Assembly: GCA_902633855.1 (NCBI GenBank)
Contig: CACPHU010000012.1
Span: 1-33,718, forward strand
Origin: an uncultured OCS116 cluster bacterium
GTDB taxonomy: Bacteria > Pseudomonadota > Alphaproteobacteria > Rhizobiales > TMED25
Direction of reading: 5' to 3'
DNA: 33,718 nt
Position numbers and translations under genes: made by a program. This document shows positions 10,359 through 20,200 of this stretch, one piece after another; within the stretch, counting starts at the first letter, position 1, and every line of letters starts with the position of its first letter. The notes under the pieces were generated by a model. The model ran no database searches and was not told the DNA's origin. It saw only the letters and a list, made by a program, of their open reading frames with translations.

Positions 10359-10967
10359 ATGATCGTAGTGAACTTATTATTCTATTTGTTCTCATTTATT
10401 ATGATAGCTTCTGCTTTCATGGTGATATTATCGCGTAATCCAGTACATTCTGTCCTTTTTCTGATTTTGTGCTTTTTCAATTCCGCAGGGATATTTCTGA
10501 TACTTGGCGCAGAATTTTTAGCTTTCATACTGGTCATAGTTTACGTTGGGGCTGTTGCGGTCCTCTTCTTATTTGTGGTGATGATGCTTGACGTTGAATT
10601 TAAATCAATTTCATCAACAGTGATAAGTTACTTGCCGATCGGGATGACCATCGGGGTTATCGTACTGGCCGAGCTTATGCTGGTGTTATTCACATGGAAG
10701 CGTGATTATTCGGTTACAGACAATTTGAGTATAACTTCTGATAAGCAATACTCAAATACAGAAATAATCGGCCTAGTCCTATATACGGATAATATTTTGT
10801 TCTTTCAATTAGCTGGCCTGATACTTTTGGCATCTATGATAGGTGCAATTGTACTGACGGTTAATCATCGCCCCTCTGCTAAAAGGCAAGATATTAATAA
10901 GCAAGTTGAAAGAGACGCGGAGAACTCCATTAAAAATATAGATATGAAACCAGGAAGCGGAATATGA
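10359..10967 (+). CDS. nuoJ: NADH-quinone oxidoreductase subunit J
   Basis: A 202-residue membrane subunit (ND6-like) with five hydrophobic helices. The helix with [27 protein letters not shown] (about residues 51-77) holds the pi-bulge region known to move during the catalytic cycle. A hydrophilic C-terminal tail of about 35 residues follows the last helix. The stop overlaps the nuoK start by four bases (ATGA), a translational coupling signature. Confidence 0.95.
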   Translation: MIVVNLLFYLFSFIMIASAFMVILSRNPVHSVLFLILCFFNSAGIFLILGAEFLAFILVIVYVGAVAVLFLFVVMMLDVEFKSISSTVISYLPIGMTIGVIVLAELMLVLFTWKRDYSVTDNLSITSDKQYSNTEIIGLVLYTDNILFFQLAGLILLASMIGAIVLTVNHRPSAKRQDINKQVERDAENSIKNIDMKPGSGI

Positions 10968-11269
10968 TAGCTATTAATAACTATCTAGCACTTGCATCAA
11001 TCCTATTTGTAATTGGTATTTTTGGTGTTTTTCTAAATAAAAAAAATATAATTATCATACTGATGTCAATTGAGTTAATGCTGTTAGCAGTAAATATTAA
11101 CTTGGTAGCATTTTCAACTTATCTAAATGATATTACGGGACAGGTATTTTCTCTATTGGTTCTTACGGTAGCAGCTGCAGAGGCAGCAATTGGTCTTGCT
11201 ATATTAGTCATCTATTTTAGAAATAAGGGCTCAATAGCAGTTGAAGATATTACCGAGATGAAGGGTTAA
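10964..11269 (+). CDS. nuoK: NADH-quinone oxidoreductase subunit K
   Basis: A 101-residue three-helix subunit (ND4L-like). The two conserved membrane glutamates of the proton path are visible in [17 protein letters not shown] and [15 protein letters not shown]. The length is normal for alphaproteobacteria. It is coupled to nuoJ by a four-base overlap and followed five bases later by nuoL. Confidence 0.96.
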   Translation: MIAINNYLALASILFVIGIFGVFLNKKNIIIILMSIELMLLAVNINLVAFSTYLNDITGQVFSLLVLTVAAAEAAIGLAILVIYFRNKGSIAVEDITEMKG

Positions 11270-11274
11270 TAGTC

Positions 11275-13230
11275 ATGCTGTACTCATCAATTGTTTTTTT
11301 GCCGCTCATTGGCGCAATATTAACAGGGCTCTTTGGTAAAACAATCGGTGCTAGAAAATCTGAATTAATAACTTCAACATTGGTTGCTATATCTGCATTG
11401 TTATCGTGGTACGTTTTGTTGAATGTTGGTTGGGTTGGTGGCAAGAATGATCAAGTTATTATTATCTTAAAGTGGCTTACTTCAGGAGCATTGGATTTAA
11501 GTTGGTCGTTTCGTATAGATACGCTAACCGCAGTTATGTTGGTAGTGGTAAACACTGTTTCTGCTGTTGTTCATTTCTATTCAATCGGATATATGCACGA
11601 TGACCCATCTAGGCAACGATTTTTTTCTTATCTATCATTATTCACATTTGCAATGTTAATGCTTGTGACATCAAATAATTTTCTTCAGTTATTTTTTGGA
11701 TGGGAAGGGGTTGGATTAGCTTCCTATCTACTCATTGGTTTTTGGCATCACAAGGAAAGCGCAAATAATGCCGCAATAAAGGCGTTTATTGTAAACAGAG
11801 TGGGCGACTTTGGCTTCGCACTCGGTATCTTTTGTATTTTTTATTTCTTTGGCTCACTTGATTTTAATACTGTATTTTCAAATGCATCTGATCTAGTAGA
11901 TAAAAAGATTAATGTATTTGGTAACTCTATTGGTGCCATTTCCTTTATATGTTTTCTGCTTTTTATAGGCGCAATGGGAAAATCAGCACAATTTCTTCTG
12001 CATACTTGGTTACCAGATGCCATGGAAGGTCCAACGCCTGTGTCTGCATTAATACACGCCGCTACAATGGTAACCGCCGGTGTATTTCTAGTCGCAAGAT
12101 GCTCACCCCTTTATGAGCTTGCGCCATCTATAATGTCTTTTATAGTTTTTATTGGCGCAACAACTGCTATTTTTGCAGCTTCTGTTGCTTTGGTTCAAAA
12201 TGATATTAAGAAAGTTATAGCCTATTCTACGTGTTCACAACTTGGCTATATGTTCGTTGCTCTCGGGGTTGGCGCTTATCAGGTTGGAATTTTTCATCTA
12301 TTTACCCATGCTTTTTTTAAAGCCCTATTATTCTTGGGTGCGGGTTCTGTAATTCATGCAATGTCCAATGAGCAAGATATGAGGTATATGGGAGGTCTTA
12401 GGAAGTTTATACCAAAAACATATATACTCATGCTGGTAGGAACATTGGCATTGACTGGATTTGGTGTTCCTGGTCTGTTTGGAATGGCAGGGTTTTATTC
12501 AAAAGATGCAATCGTTGAAGCGGCTTATGTATCAAGTCTCGGCATAGGCTCTTACGCATTCACCATGCTTCTAGCCGCAGCATTAATGACATCGTTTTAT
12601 TCTTGGAGGCTTATATTTATGACTTTTCATGGAACGCCACGCGCATCAAAAGAGGTAATGTCGCATTTACATGAGAGTCCAAATATTATGTTAATTCCAT
12701 TAATTATATTAGTTTTTGGATCAATTTTTTCAGGATATGTGTTCTATGACTCATTCATTTATGCAGGGTTTAAAGAATTTTGGGCTAGTTCGATATTTAT
12801 CTTAAAAGACAACTACATATTAAAAGAGCTTCATGACGTATCATATCTCATTAAATGGTCACCAACAATCATGATGATTATCGGTGTTACCGTTGCTTAT
12901 TACCTATACATCAGAAATCCACATATTCCTCAAAAAATTGCAAAAGACCAAGAGGTTCTATATAGCTTTCTTTTAAACAAATGGTACTTTGACGAAATTT
13001 ATAATTATATTTTTGTACGCCCAGCCGTTTTAGTCGGTAAGATATTTTGGAAAAGTGGGGATGAAAATATTATAAATAGGTTTGGTCCTGATGGGATTTC
13101 CAAGCAAGTTGTGAGAATTACCAAAAAAATTGTTCAGCTTCAATCAGGGTTAATATATCATTATGCCTTCTCTATGATAATAGGTCTAACTTTTATAGTA
13201 ACATTTTATATAATCGTGGGTAAGGGGTAA
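11275..13230 (+). CDS. nuoL: NADH-quinone oxidoreductase subunit L
   Basis: A 651-residue antiporter-like proton pump at the far end of the membrane arm. Hallmarks include the glutamate-bearing helix FFGWEGVGLASYLLIGFWH, the lysine of GKSAQFLLHTWLPDAMEGPTPVSALIHAATMVTAGVFLVAR, and AYSTCSQLGYMFVALGVGAYQVG-type blocks. The C-terminal part (after about residue 500) includes the long lateral helix and a final transmembrane anchor. Only two bases separate it from nuoM. Confidence 0.96.
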   Translation: MLYSSIVFLPLIGAILTGLFGKTIGARKSELITSTLVAISALLSWYVLLNVGWVGGKNDQVIIILKWLTSGALDLSWSFRIDTLTAVMLVVVNTVSAVVHFYSIGYMHDDPSRQRFFSYLSLFTFAMLMLVTSNNFLQLFFGWEGVGLASYLLIGFWHHKESANNAAIKAFIVNRVGDFGFALGIFCIFYFFGSLDFNTVFSNASDLVDKKINVFGNSIGAISFICFLLFIGAMGKSAQFLLHTWLPDAMEGPTPVSALIHAATMVTAGVFLVARCSPLYELAPSIMSFIVFIGATTAIFAASVALVQNDIKKVIAYSTCSQLGYMFVALGVGAYQVGIFHLFTHAFFKALLFLGAGSVIHAMSNEQDMRYMGGLRKFIPKTYILMLVGTLALTGFGVPGLFGMAGFYSKDAIVEAAYVSSLGIGSYAFTMLLAAALMTSFYSWRLIFMTFHGTPRASKEVMSHLHESPNIMLIPLIILVFGSIFSGYVFYDSFIYAGFKEFWASSIFILKDNYILKELHDVSYLIKWSPTIMMIIGVTVAYYLYIRNPHIPQKIAKDQEVLYSFLLNKWYFDEIYNYIFVRPAVLVGKIFWKSGDENIINRFGPDGISKQVVRITKKIVQLQSGLIYHYAFSMIIGLTFIVTFYIIVGKG

Positions 13231-13232
13231 TA

Positions 13233-14756
13233 ATGGATTGGCCAATATTATCGACTATAATTCTGATCCCTTTACTTGGATCTCTAACAATCTTGCTAAT
13301 AAATAGCGAGGATGAGATTGGTAGAAGAAATATAAAAATTGTTGCTTTATATACGTGTATTGTTAATTTTCTAGCTTCAATTTTTTTATGGGTCAATTTC
13401 GACAAATTAACGTCTGAATTTCAATTCATTGAACGATACGCATGGCTAGCAGAAAATATAACATATCATGTCGGGATTGATGGCATTTCACTGTTTTTAA
13501 TAATACTTACTACATTTCTGATGCCATTTTGTATTTTGGCAAGCTGGTCTAGCATTTCTAATAAAATTAAGGATTATATGGTTGCATTCTTAATTCTCGA
13601 ATCTTTGATGATTGGAGTATTTTGCGCTTTAGATCTTGTAGTATTTTATCTTTTTTTTGAAGCCTGTCTTATTCCTATGTTCCTTATTATTGGTGTTTGG
13701 GGTGGAGCTAGGCGTGTCTATGCAACATTCAAATTTTTCTTATACACATTAAGTGGGTCTGTCTTAATGTTAATTGCAATTATTTATATATATATAGTCA
13801 CTGGTACAACGGACGTCACAATTCTAAGTGGGTATGATTTTAATTATTCAATCCAAAACTGGCTCTGGTTAGCATTTTTTATTTCGTTTGCTGTTAAAAT
13901 GCCAATGTTTCCAGTGCATACTTGGCTTCCAGATGCACATGTTGAAGCTCCAACTGCAGGGTCTGTAATCTTAGCAGGTGTTTTACTAAAAATGGGTGGT
14001 TATGGTATATTGAGATTTTCTATCCCACTATTTCCAATTGGATCATTTGTTTTTACTGACCTTGTTTTTGTTCTCTCTGTGATAGCAATTATATATACTT
14101 CCTTTATCGCAATTGCGCAGGAAGATATTAAAAAACTTATTGCATATTCTTCTGTTGCGCATATGGGTTTTGTGACAATGGGAATATTCACATTCACTGA
14201 TCAAGGAATTCAAGGTGGTGTATTTCAAATGATTAGCCATGGACTTATCTCATCAGCTTTATTTTTATCAGTTGGTGTTATTTATGACAGATTACACACA
14301 AGAGAGATTGAGGTATATGGTGGTGTTGTAAAGAAGATGCCAATTTATGCAGCCTTTTTCCTCGTATTTACAATGGCAAATATTGGTTTACCTGGAACGA
14401 GCGGATTTGTCGGTGAATTCTTAACATTACTTGGCGCATTTAAAGTGAATTTGTATGTTGCATTTTTTGCAACTACCGGTGTCATACTATCTGCAGCCTA
14501 TGCTCTTTGGTTATACAAAAGAGTTATTTTTGGTGTGATTACAAATGATGAAGTTGAAAAGTTATTAGACCTAAATCTAAGAGAGTATATAATCTTATTA
14601 CCATTCGTGTTGCTGATAATCTTATTCGGTGTTTACCCGAATATGGTAATTGATTTGACTGCTGCAAGCACAACGAATTTAATAGACAATTATAATTATG
14701 CAATTGAACAGTACCAATCCCATTTGGTTAGCGTTAATCTGGAAATAGGCACTTAA
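13233..14756 (+). CDS. nuoM: NADH-quinone oxidoreductase subunit M
   Basis: A 507-residue antiporter-like membrane subunit with about 14 helices. Conserved pieces are HVGIDGISLFLIILT, the acidic helix FYLFFEACLIPMFLIIGVWGG (its glutamate pairs with the pump lysine), and KMPMFPVHTWLPDAHVEAPTAGSVILAGVLLKMGGYG. It lies one base from nuoN. Sequence and length are ordinary. Confidence 0.96.
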   Translation: MDWPILSTIILIPLLGSLTILLINSEDEIGRRNIKIVALYTCIVNFLASIFLWVNFDKLTSEFQFIERYAWLAENITYHVGIDGISLFLIILTTFLMPFCILASWSSISNKIKDYMVAFLILESLMIGVFCALDLVVFYLFFEACLIPMFLIIGVWGGARRVYATFKFFLYTLSGSVLMLIAIIYIYIVTGTTDVTILSGYDFNYSIQNWLWLAFFISFAVKMPMFPVHTWLPDAHVEAPTAGSVILAGVLLKMGGYGILRFSIPLFPIGSFVFTDLVFVLSVIAIIYTSFIAIAQEDIKKLIAYSSVAHMGFVTMGIFTFTDQGIQGGVFQMISHGLISSALFLSVGVIYDRLHTREIEVYGGVVKKMPIYAAFFLVFTMANIGLPGTSGFVGEFLTLLGAFKVNLYVAFFATTGVILSAAYALWLYKRVIFGVITNDEVEKLLDLNLREYIILLPFVLLIILFGVYPNMVIDLTAASTTNLIDNYNYAIEQYQSHLVSVNLEIGT

Positions 14757-14757
14757 A

Positions 14758-16188
14758 ATGAATCTCTTAATATTTACACCAGTTTTACCGGAAATAGCCA
14801 TAACGATTGCATCAATGTTTCTATTAATAATTGGTGTATTCAAAAAAAATGAAAAAACTTATACAACAATTTCTAATTTGGCAATTTTTAGCCTATTAGC
14901 GGTTTTATTTTTAATATTTTCAGGCAGTGTTCCGAAAGGAATTAGTTTTGGGGGCTCATTAATTACAGACTCTTTCTCTTTATATTTGAAAACATTAATA
15001 CTTATATCTTCAATAATAATATTAGTTGTATCAAACATTTATCTGAGAAATATTAATCTACTTAAGTTTGAATATATTATTTTAATCTTACTTTCAGTTG
15101 TTGGAATGATGATTATGGTTTCATCCAATGATCTTATTTCGCTTTACTTATCTATAGAACTACAAAGCCTGCCTCTCTATGTTTTAGCATCAATCCGTAA
15201 TAAATCATCAAAATCAACTGAGTCTGGATTAAAATATTTTGTTCTTGGTGCTCTCTCTTCATGCATACTACTGTATGGTTTATCTCTTATATATGGGTAT
15301 ACGGGATCAATATATTATAATGAGATTGCATCAAATTTATCAGAATATGATGTTGGTATTTTAATTGGCGTTGCTTTCACTCTTGCTGGTTTTGCATTTA
15401 AAATTTCGGCAGTCCCTTTTCATATGTGGACGCCCGATGTTTATGAAGGCTCACCAACAACAGTTACCGCTTTCTTCGCTGTTGCTCCAAAGATTGCAGC
15501 TCTTGGTCTAATTGTCAGAATATTAATTACAGCTATGCCAACCTTGATAGAGGATTGGCAGTCAATACTTATTTTACTATCTATATTTTCTATGTTACTG
15601 GGTGCATTTTCTGCAATTGGACAGCGTAACCTAAAACGACTATTGGCTTACTCATCTATTAGCCATATGGGTTTTGCATTGATGGGTGTGATTAATGGCT
15701 CTTTTGATGGTGTGAGAAGCCTATCTCTCTATATGCTAATTTATCTTGTGATGTCACTTGCTCTGTTTATATCAATCATTGCGCTCAAAAATAATGATGA
15801 ACATATTGAGAATATCGAAGATATTTCGGGGCTTGCAAAAATAAATCCTGTTATGGCTTTAATAATATCCATCCTTCTCTTCTCATTAGCAGGCATACCG
15901 CCATTAGCTGGGTTTTTTGCCAAGTTTTATGTTTTGTATGCGGCGATCGATGCAAAACTTTATTATCTTGCAATATTTGGTGTTTTATCAAGTGTCATAA
16001 GTGCATTTTATTACCTTAGAATTATCAAGGTAATGTATTTTGAAGAGTCTGCAAATTCATTTGATCCGATATCAAAGAGATTAAAGACTATTATCTATTT
16101 GCTGACAGCAATCACACTCTTATTCTTTCTAAGACCTTCAATCTTTATAAATTTCGCAGGCACTGCATCTGCCTCTTTATTTATATGA
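14758..16188 (+). CDS. nuoN: NADH-quinone oxidoreductase subunit N
   Basis: A 476-residue antiporter-like membrane subunit and the last of the complete 14-gene set. Visible blocks are the acidic helix YLSIELQSLPLYVLASI, the lysine helix FKISAVPFHMWTPDVYEGSPT and the ISHMGFALMG segment after KRLLAYSS. The stop overlaps the start of birA by four bases, so complex I and biotin ligase are translationally linked. Confidence 0.96.
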   Translation: MNLLIFTPVLPEIAITIASMFLLIIGVFKKNEKTYTTISNLAIFSLLAVLFLIFSGSVPKGISFGGSLITDSFSLYLKTLILISSIIILVVSNIYLRNINLLKFEYIILILLSVVGMMIMVSSNDLISLYLSIELQSLPLYVLASIRNKSSKSTESGLKYFVLGALSSCILLYGLSLIYGYTGSIYYNEIASNLSEYDVGILIGVAFTLAGFAFKISAVPFHMWTPDVYEGSPTTVTAFFAVAPKIAALGLIVRILITAMPTLIEDWQSILILLSIFSMLLGAFSAIGQRNLKRLLAYSSISHMGFALMGVINGSFDGVRSLSLYMLIYLVMSLALFISIIALKNNDEHIENIEDISGLAKINPVMALIISILLFSLAGIPPLAGFFAKFYVLYAAIDAKLYYLAIFGVLSSVISAFYYLRIIKVMYFEESANSFDPISKRLKTIIYLLTAITLLFFLRPSIFINFAGTASASLFI

Positions 16189-16922
16189 TGACCTCATGGC
16201 CCCCAAATAAATTATTAATTAAGCGATTAAGTTCAGTTAATTCAACCAATGAAACTGCTATCAATCTTCTCAAGAATAAGGAATATTTCAATTGGATTAT
16301 TGCCGATCAACAAATAGATGGGCGTGGTAGACGAGGAAATATTTGGTCTTCTCCAATGGGCGGACTGTATGCGACCACAGTTATTAGTGATGCTAAATTA
16401 GATTATTCACATGTTAGTCAGTTAAGTATATTAAGTGCAGTAGTAGCAGCCAAAACTATAGAGGATATAATTGGGAAAAATAAAATACAGTTGAAGTGGC
16501 CTAACGATGTATTCTTAGATGAAAAAAAGCTCTGCGGAATCTTATTGGAGTCCGTTTTCATTGAAGATAAATTTTATTTGATTGTGGGCTTTGGTATAAA
16601 TGTTAGATATACCCATGATAAGAATGAAGCATTTTTTTCATACTTACAGGAGGTTCAAAAGAATGTTACTGTTGAAGAGTGCTTAAATAAATTAATTATA
16701 AATTTTAATAAAATGATAAATATATGGAATTATGGTGAATCATTCACGCATTTCAAGGATTATTGGTTAATGTTAACGCGTGATCACGGTAGAGTTATAA
16801 AAGCAAAGAAAAAAAATATTACGATCGAAGGTGTATTCGAAAACATTGATGATAAAGGAAACTTGATCCTTAGGGTTGGAAGTAAGAAAGAAATTATTGA
16901 TACTGGAGAAATATTTAGTTAG
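16185..16922 (+). CDS. birA: Biotin--[acetyl-CoA-carboxylase] ligase, class I without DNA-binding domain
   Basis: A 245-residue cytosolic enzyme that makes biotinyl-5'-AMP and attaches biotin to carboxylase carrier domains. The ATP/biotin loop GRGRRGNIWSSPMGGLY begins at residue 46, and LKWPNDVFLDEKKLCGILLE (near 100-120) is the second signature. The small C-terminal SH3-like domain is present at the end. No N-terminal helix-turn-helix is present, so it should not act as the biotin repressor. A second in-frame ATG at 16188 is equally possible. The position behind nuoN is typical of alphaproteobacteria. Many of those also have a pantothenate kinase gene (coaX) next, which is absent here. Confidence 0.93.
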   Translation: MMTSWPPNKLLIKRLSSVNSTNETAINLLKNKEYFNWIIADQQIDGRGRRGNIWSSPMGGLYATTVISDAKLDYSHVSQLSILSAVVAAKTIEDIIGKNKIQLKWPNDVFLDEKKLCGILLESVFIEDKFYLIVGFGINVRYTHDKNEAFFSYLQEVQKNVTVEECLNKLIINFNKMINIWNYGESFTHFKDYWLMLTRDHGRVIKAKKKNITIEGVFENIDDKGNLILRVGSKKEIIDTGEIFS

Positions 16923-16929
16923 GAGTCGC

Positions 16930-18606
16930 ATGGCAAAAGATAAAATGGAAGTTTTTTATAGTCCTATTGGTGGTGCTGGTCAGATTGGTATGAACCTATA
17001 TTTATATGGATATAAGCTTCCAAATAACGAGACTAATTGGATAATGGTTGATTGTGGTATCGGATTTGCTGATGATTACTATCCAGGGATCGATATAATG
17101 GTGCCAGATATCGACTTTCTTAATAATAAACAAAATAATTTGTTGGCGATAATATTAACACACTCACATGAAGATCATTATGGTGCGGTTGGTTCAATAA
17201 TCAACAATAAGATTGATGTCCCAATATATTGTACAAAATTTACATCAGAACTTCTGAAAGAAAAAATATCCGAAGACTATTCTGAAAATTATCTTGATAT
17301 TAAAATATTAAAAGATAATGCCGCTTTCACTATTGGTAAGTTTAAGTGTAATTTAATTAATGTTGCGCATTCTATTCCAGAACCAAATGCAATTAATATA
17401 ACTATAGGTGATATAAACATTATCCATACAGCTGATTGGAAGATTGACGAAAAACCGGTAATAAACAGAAAAACGGATCTCGAAAAGTTTAAAAAAATTG
17501 GAAATAATAAATGCGATATCCTTGTATGTGACTCTACAAATATATTTAGAAGTGAACCATCCATTACAGAAACGAAGGTCGCCTCAAACTTAAAGAAGGC
17601 TATAAAATGTATAAAAGGCATGGCCATTGTAACAACTTTCTCTTCAAATGTTTCGCGCCTAATATCTATAATAAATGCAGCGCATAGTAATAAAAGGAAA
17701 GTTGTCCTATCGGGTAGGTCAATAAAAAGATTTATCAAAGTTGCAAAGGTATGTGGCTATATAGACAAGGACATTTTTTTTATAGATGAAAGGGATATTA
17801 ACAAGAATTCAAAAAAAGATATTTTACTTATTTGTACAGGTAGTCAGGGTGAGCCAAACGCTGCATTGAGTAAAATTGCGAATGGTAGGAATAATATAGT
17901 TCAGTTAGCAAAAGATGATACAGTAATTTTCTCTTCTAAGACCATACCGGGTAATGAAAATTCAATAGGGTTTTTAAAAAATAAAATTATAGAATATGGT
18001 GCTAGTATAATCGATGACTCAACGCAGGACATTCATACGACAGGTCATCCGTCAAGACCTGAAGTTGAAAAGTTGTATAACCTACTCAAGCCCAATACAC
18101 TTATACCAATGCACGGTGAATTATTTCATTTGGCAGAGCATATAAAAGTTGCTAGAGAAAATAACATAAAGAATCCCATCTTTGCAAAAAATGGTGACCT
18201 TGTAAGATTATATCCAGATAGTCCAATGCTTTGGGATCAAAACGAACCAAATTTTTACCTTAGAGATGGTGATATATTTATTACACCAAATGATAGAGCG
18301 TTAAAAGACAGAAGAAGGCTTCAGGAGTCAGGTGTAGTTTTCATAAATCTTGTTTTAGATAAAAATTTTATACTTTATGTTGATCCAATTGTGGAAACGT
18401 TTGGAATACCAAATAAAATGGATGATATAGATAATGTTTTAGAATTTATAGAATATAAAATTGATGATGCGCTTGATTCGCTTCCTAAAGCAAAAAAATC
18501 AGATGATGATTATCTGATAGGATATATTGAGAAAAATATAAGAAACCATTTATTTTTAATATGGGGTAAAAAGCCTTTTATAAAGGTTTGTTTAACATTT
18601 GTATAA
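16930..18606 (+). CDS. rnj: Ribonuclease J
   Basis: A 558-residue metallo-beta-lactamase/beta-CASP nuclease for mRNA turnover and rRNA maturation. The zinc motif HxHxDH is H78, H80, D82, H83 (LTHSHEDHYGAVGS). Further metal-site elements are VAHSIPEPNAI, HTADWKID and the late IPMHGELFHL. The beta-CASP domain has VTTFSSNVSRL, SGRSIKRF and CTGSQGEP. The frame stays open upstream into birA, but AGGAG at 16921-16925 five bases before the ATG at 16930, plus the normal N-terminus (MEVFYSPIGGAGQIGMN), fixes the start. The gene belongs to the nuoN-birA-rnj cluster common in alphaproteobacteria. Confidence 0.93.
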   Translation: MAKDKMEVFYSPIGGAGQIGMNLYLYGYKLPNNETNWIMVDCGIGFADDYYPGIDIMVPDIDFLNNKQNNLLAIILTHSHEDHYGAVGSIINNKIDVPIYCTKFTSELLKEKISEDYSENYLDIKILKDNAAFTIGKFKCNLINVAHSIPEPNAINITIGDINIIHTADWKIDEKPVINRKTDLEKFKKIGNNKCDILVCDSTNIFRSEPSITETKVASNLKKAIKCIKGMAIVTTFSSNVSRLISIINAAHSNKRKVVLSGRSIKRFIKVAKVCGYIDKDIFFIDERDINKNSKKDILLICTGSQGEPNAALSKIANGRNNIVQLAKDDTVIFSSKTIPGNENSIGFLKNKIIEYGASIIDDSTQDIHTTGHPSRPEVEKLYNLLKPNTLIPMHGELFHLAEHIKVARENNIKNPIFAKNGDLVRLYPDSPMLWDQNEPNFYLRDGDIFITPNDRALKDRRRLQESGVVFINLVLDKNFILYVDPIVETFGIPNKMDDIDNVLEFIEYKIDDALDSLPKAKKSDDDYLIGYIEKNIRNHLFLIWGKKPFIKVCLTFV

Positions 18607-18618
18607 GGTGATTTTAAT

Positions 18619-18876
18619 ATGAATTATTTCACATTATTCGGTATTTTCTTTATTTTATGGTGGATAGTGTTCTTTATTGTCCTGCCTTTAAATATTACCA
18701 CTCATATGGATAAAGGTATAGACGTTGAGGGAATACATGGAAGCGTACCGATCAATCCGAATCTACTCTTTAAAATCATTGTTACAACATTTGTTACATT
18801 TATTATATTATTAATTTTAGTCGTAATTTTTTATTTTAATATTTTAACAATAGACGGAATATTGGGTATTAATTGA
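18619..18876 (+). CDS. DUF1467 family small membrane protein
   Basis: An 85-residue protein with two transmembrane helices (about residues 5-27 and 48-74) joined by a short polar loop containing GIDVEGIHGSVPINP. The layout and its place between RNase J and proS match the alphaproteobacterial DUF1467 family, which has no established function. It has 12 bases to rnj and seven to proS, so it is co-transcribed. The first helix is rich in aromatic residues (FFILWWIVFF). Confidence 0.8.
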   Translation: MNYFTLFGIFFILWWIVFFIVLPLNITTHMDKGIDVEGIHGSVPINPNLLFKIIVTTFVTFIILLILVVIFYFNILTIDGILGIN

Positions 18877-18883
18877 GTTAGTT

Positions 18884-20200
18884 ATGAGATTAAGTGAATA
18901 TTTTTTGCCAACTTTAAAGGAATTTCCAAAAGATGCTGAGATTATCTCGCACCAGTTGATGCTACGCACAGGCATGATTCGCCAAGCAAGTTCTGGTATT
19001 TATGTTTGGTTACCTTTTGGTTATGCAGTTTTGAAGAAAATTGAACAAATTGTGAGAGAAGAGCAGGTTCGCGCAGGGGCTATTGAATTATTAATGCCAA
19101 CAATACAATCTGCAGATTTATGGAGAAAAAGTGGTCGGTATGATGACTACGGCGCCGAGATGCTTAGAATGAAAGATAGGCATGATAGAGATATACTCTA
19201 TGGACCAACGAATGAAGAGCAAATTACAGATATATCAAGCCATTACTTTAAATCCTATAAAAATCTTCCAAAAACTCTATTTCACATTCAATGGAAGTTC
19301 AGAGACGAAATACGCCCTCGTTTTGGTGTGATGCGTTGCAAAGAATTTCTAATGAAAGACTCATATTCTTTCGATATTAGCGAAGAAGAGGGGAGAATAT
19401 CATACAGTCGGATGTTTTTATCTTATTTAAAGACTTTTCAAAGAATGGGATTAAAGGCAATTCCTATGGAGGCTGAGTCGGGGCCTATAGGTGGCAACTT
19501 AAGCCATGAGTTTATAATATTAGCAAATACTGGTGAGAGTAAGGTTTATATTGATAAGAGGATATTAGACTTAGAAATTGCAGACAATGTTGATTACGAA
19601 AATGACTCAAAAAATATCGTTGAGGAATGGACACAATATTATTCTGTAACAGATGATATGTATGATCAGGAGACTTATGAGAAAAAGGTTGGTCAGGAAA
19701 ATAGATTAGAAATGAGGGGTATTGAGGTTGGTCATGTATTTTTCTTTGGTGATAAATACACAAAGCCACTCAAAGCAAATGTTCAAGATAGTGAAGGAAA
19801 AATAAATCCAATTCAATCTGGCTCATACGGTATTGGGGTCTCACGCCTAGTTGCAGCAATAATTGAAGCAAGTCATGACGATAAAGGTATTATTTGGCCA
19901 AAAAGCGTTTCACCGTTTGACTACGTGCTTCTAAATCTTAGCCCGAAAGATGAAAATTTGGCCAAACTCTCGGAAATGATTTACAAAAAAATATCTCAAA
20001 ATAACAGCCTTCTCTATGATGACACCACCAGCTCTGTAGGTGAAAAACTAAATAAAGCAGATCTAATTGGCATACCACAGCAAATAATACTAGGTAAAAA
20101 TTCTATCCAGAATAATACACTCGAATTGAAAGAGAGGTCTACGGGAAAAGCGCAAGTAATAAAAATTGATGAGTTCCTGAAGCAATTTAATAATGGTTAA
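18884..20200 (+). CDS. proS: Prolyl-tRNA synthetase, short alphaproteobacterial type
   Basis: A 438-residue class II aminoacyl-tRNA synthetase. Motif 1 lies in RTGMIRQASSGIYVWLPFGYAVLKKIE. Motif 2 is FHIQWKFRDEIRPRFGVMRCKEFLMKDSYSFD (about residues 127-160). Motif 3 is GSYGIGVSRLVAAIIEASHD, followed by the anticodon-binding domain. The large editing insertion between motifs 2 and 3 found in E. coli ProRS is missing, as is usual in alphaproteobacteria, so proofreading of Ala-tRNAPro would need a separate protein. The stop overlaps lolC by eight bases. Confidence 0.94.
   Translation: MRLSEYFLPTLKEFPKDAEIISHQLMLRTGMIRQASSGIYVWLPFGYAVLKKIEQIVREEQVRAGAIELLMPTIQSADLWRKSGRYDDYGAEMLRMKDRHDRDILYGPTNEEQITDISSHYFKSYKNLPKTLFHIQWKFRDEIRPRFGVMRCKEFLMKDSYSFDISEEEGRISYSRMFLSYLKTFQRMGLKAIPMEAESGPIGGNLSHEFIILANTGESKVYIDKRILDLEIADNVDYENDSKNIVEEWTQYYSVTDDMYDQETYEKKVGQENRLEMRGIEVGHVFFFGDKYTKPLKANVQDSEGKINPIQSGSYGIGVSRLVAAIIEASHDDKGIIWPKSVSPFDYVLLNLSPKDENLAKLSEMIYKKISQNNSLLYDDTTSSVGEKLNKADLIGIPQQIILGKNSIQNNTLELKERSTGKAQVIKIDEFLKQFNNG

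Noticed and set aside
13780-13800. TA-dinucleotide run in nuoM as a microsatellite of interest
   Set aside because: It simply encodes IYIYIV in a membrane helix in AT-rich DNA.
16876-16929. Longer RNase J start inside birA
   Set aside because: AGGAG sits five bases before ATG 16930, and the family N-terminus begins there.
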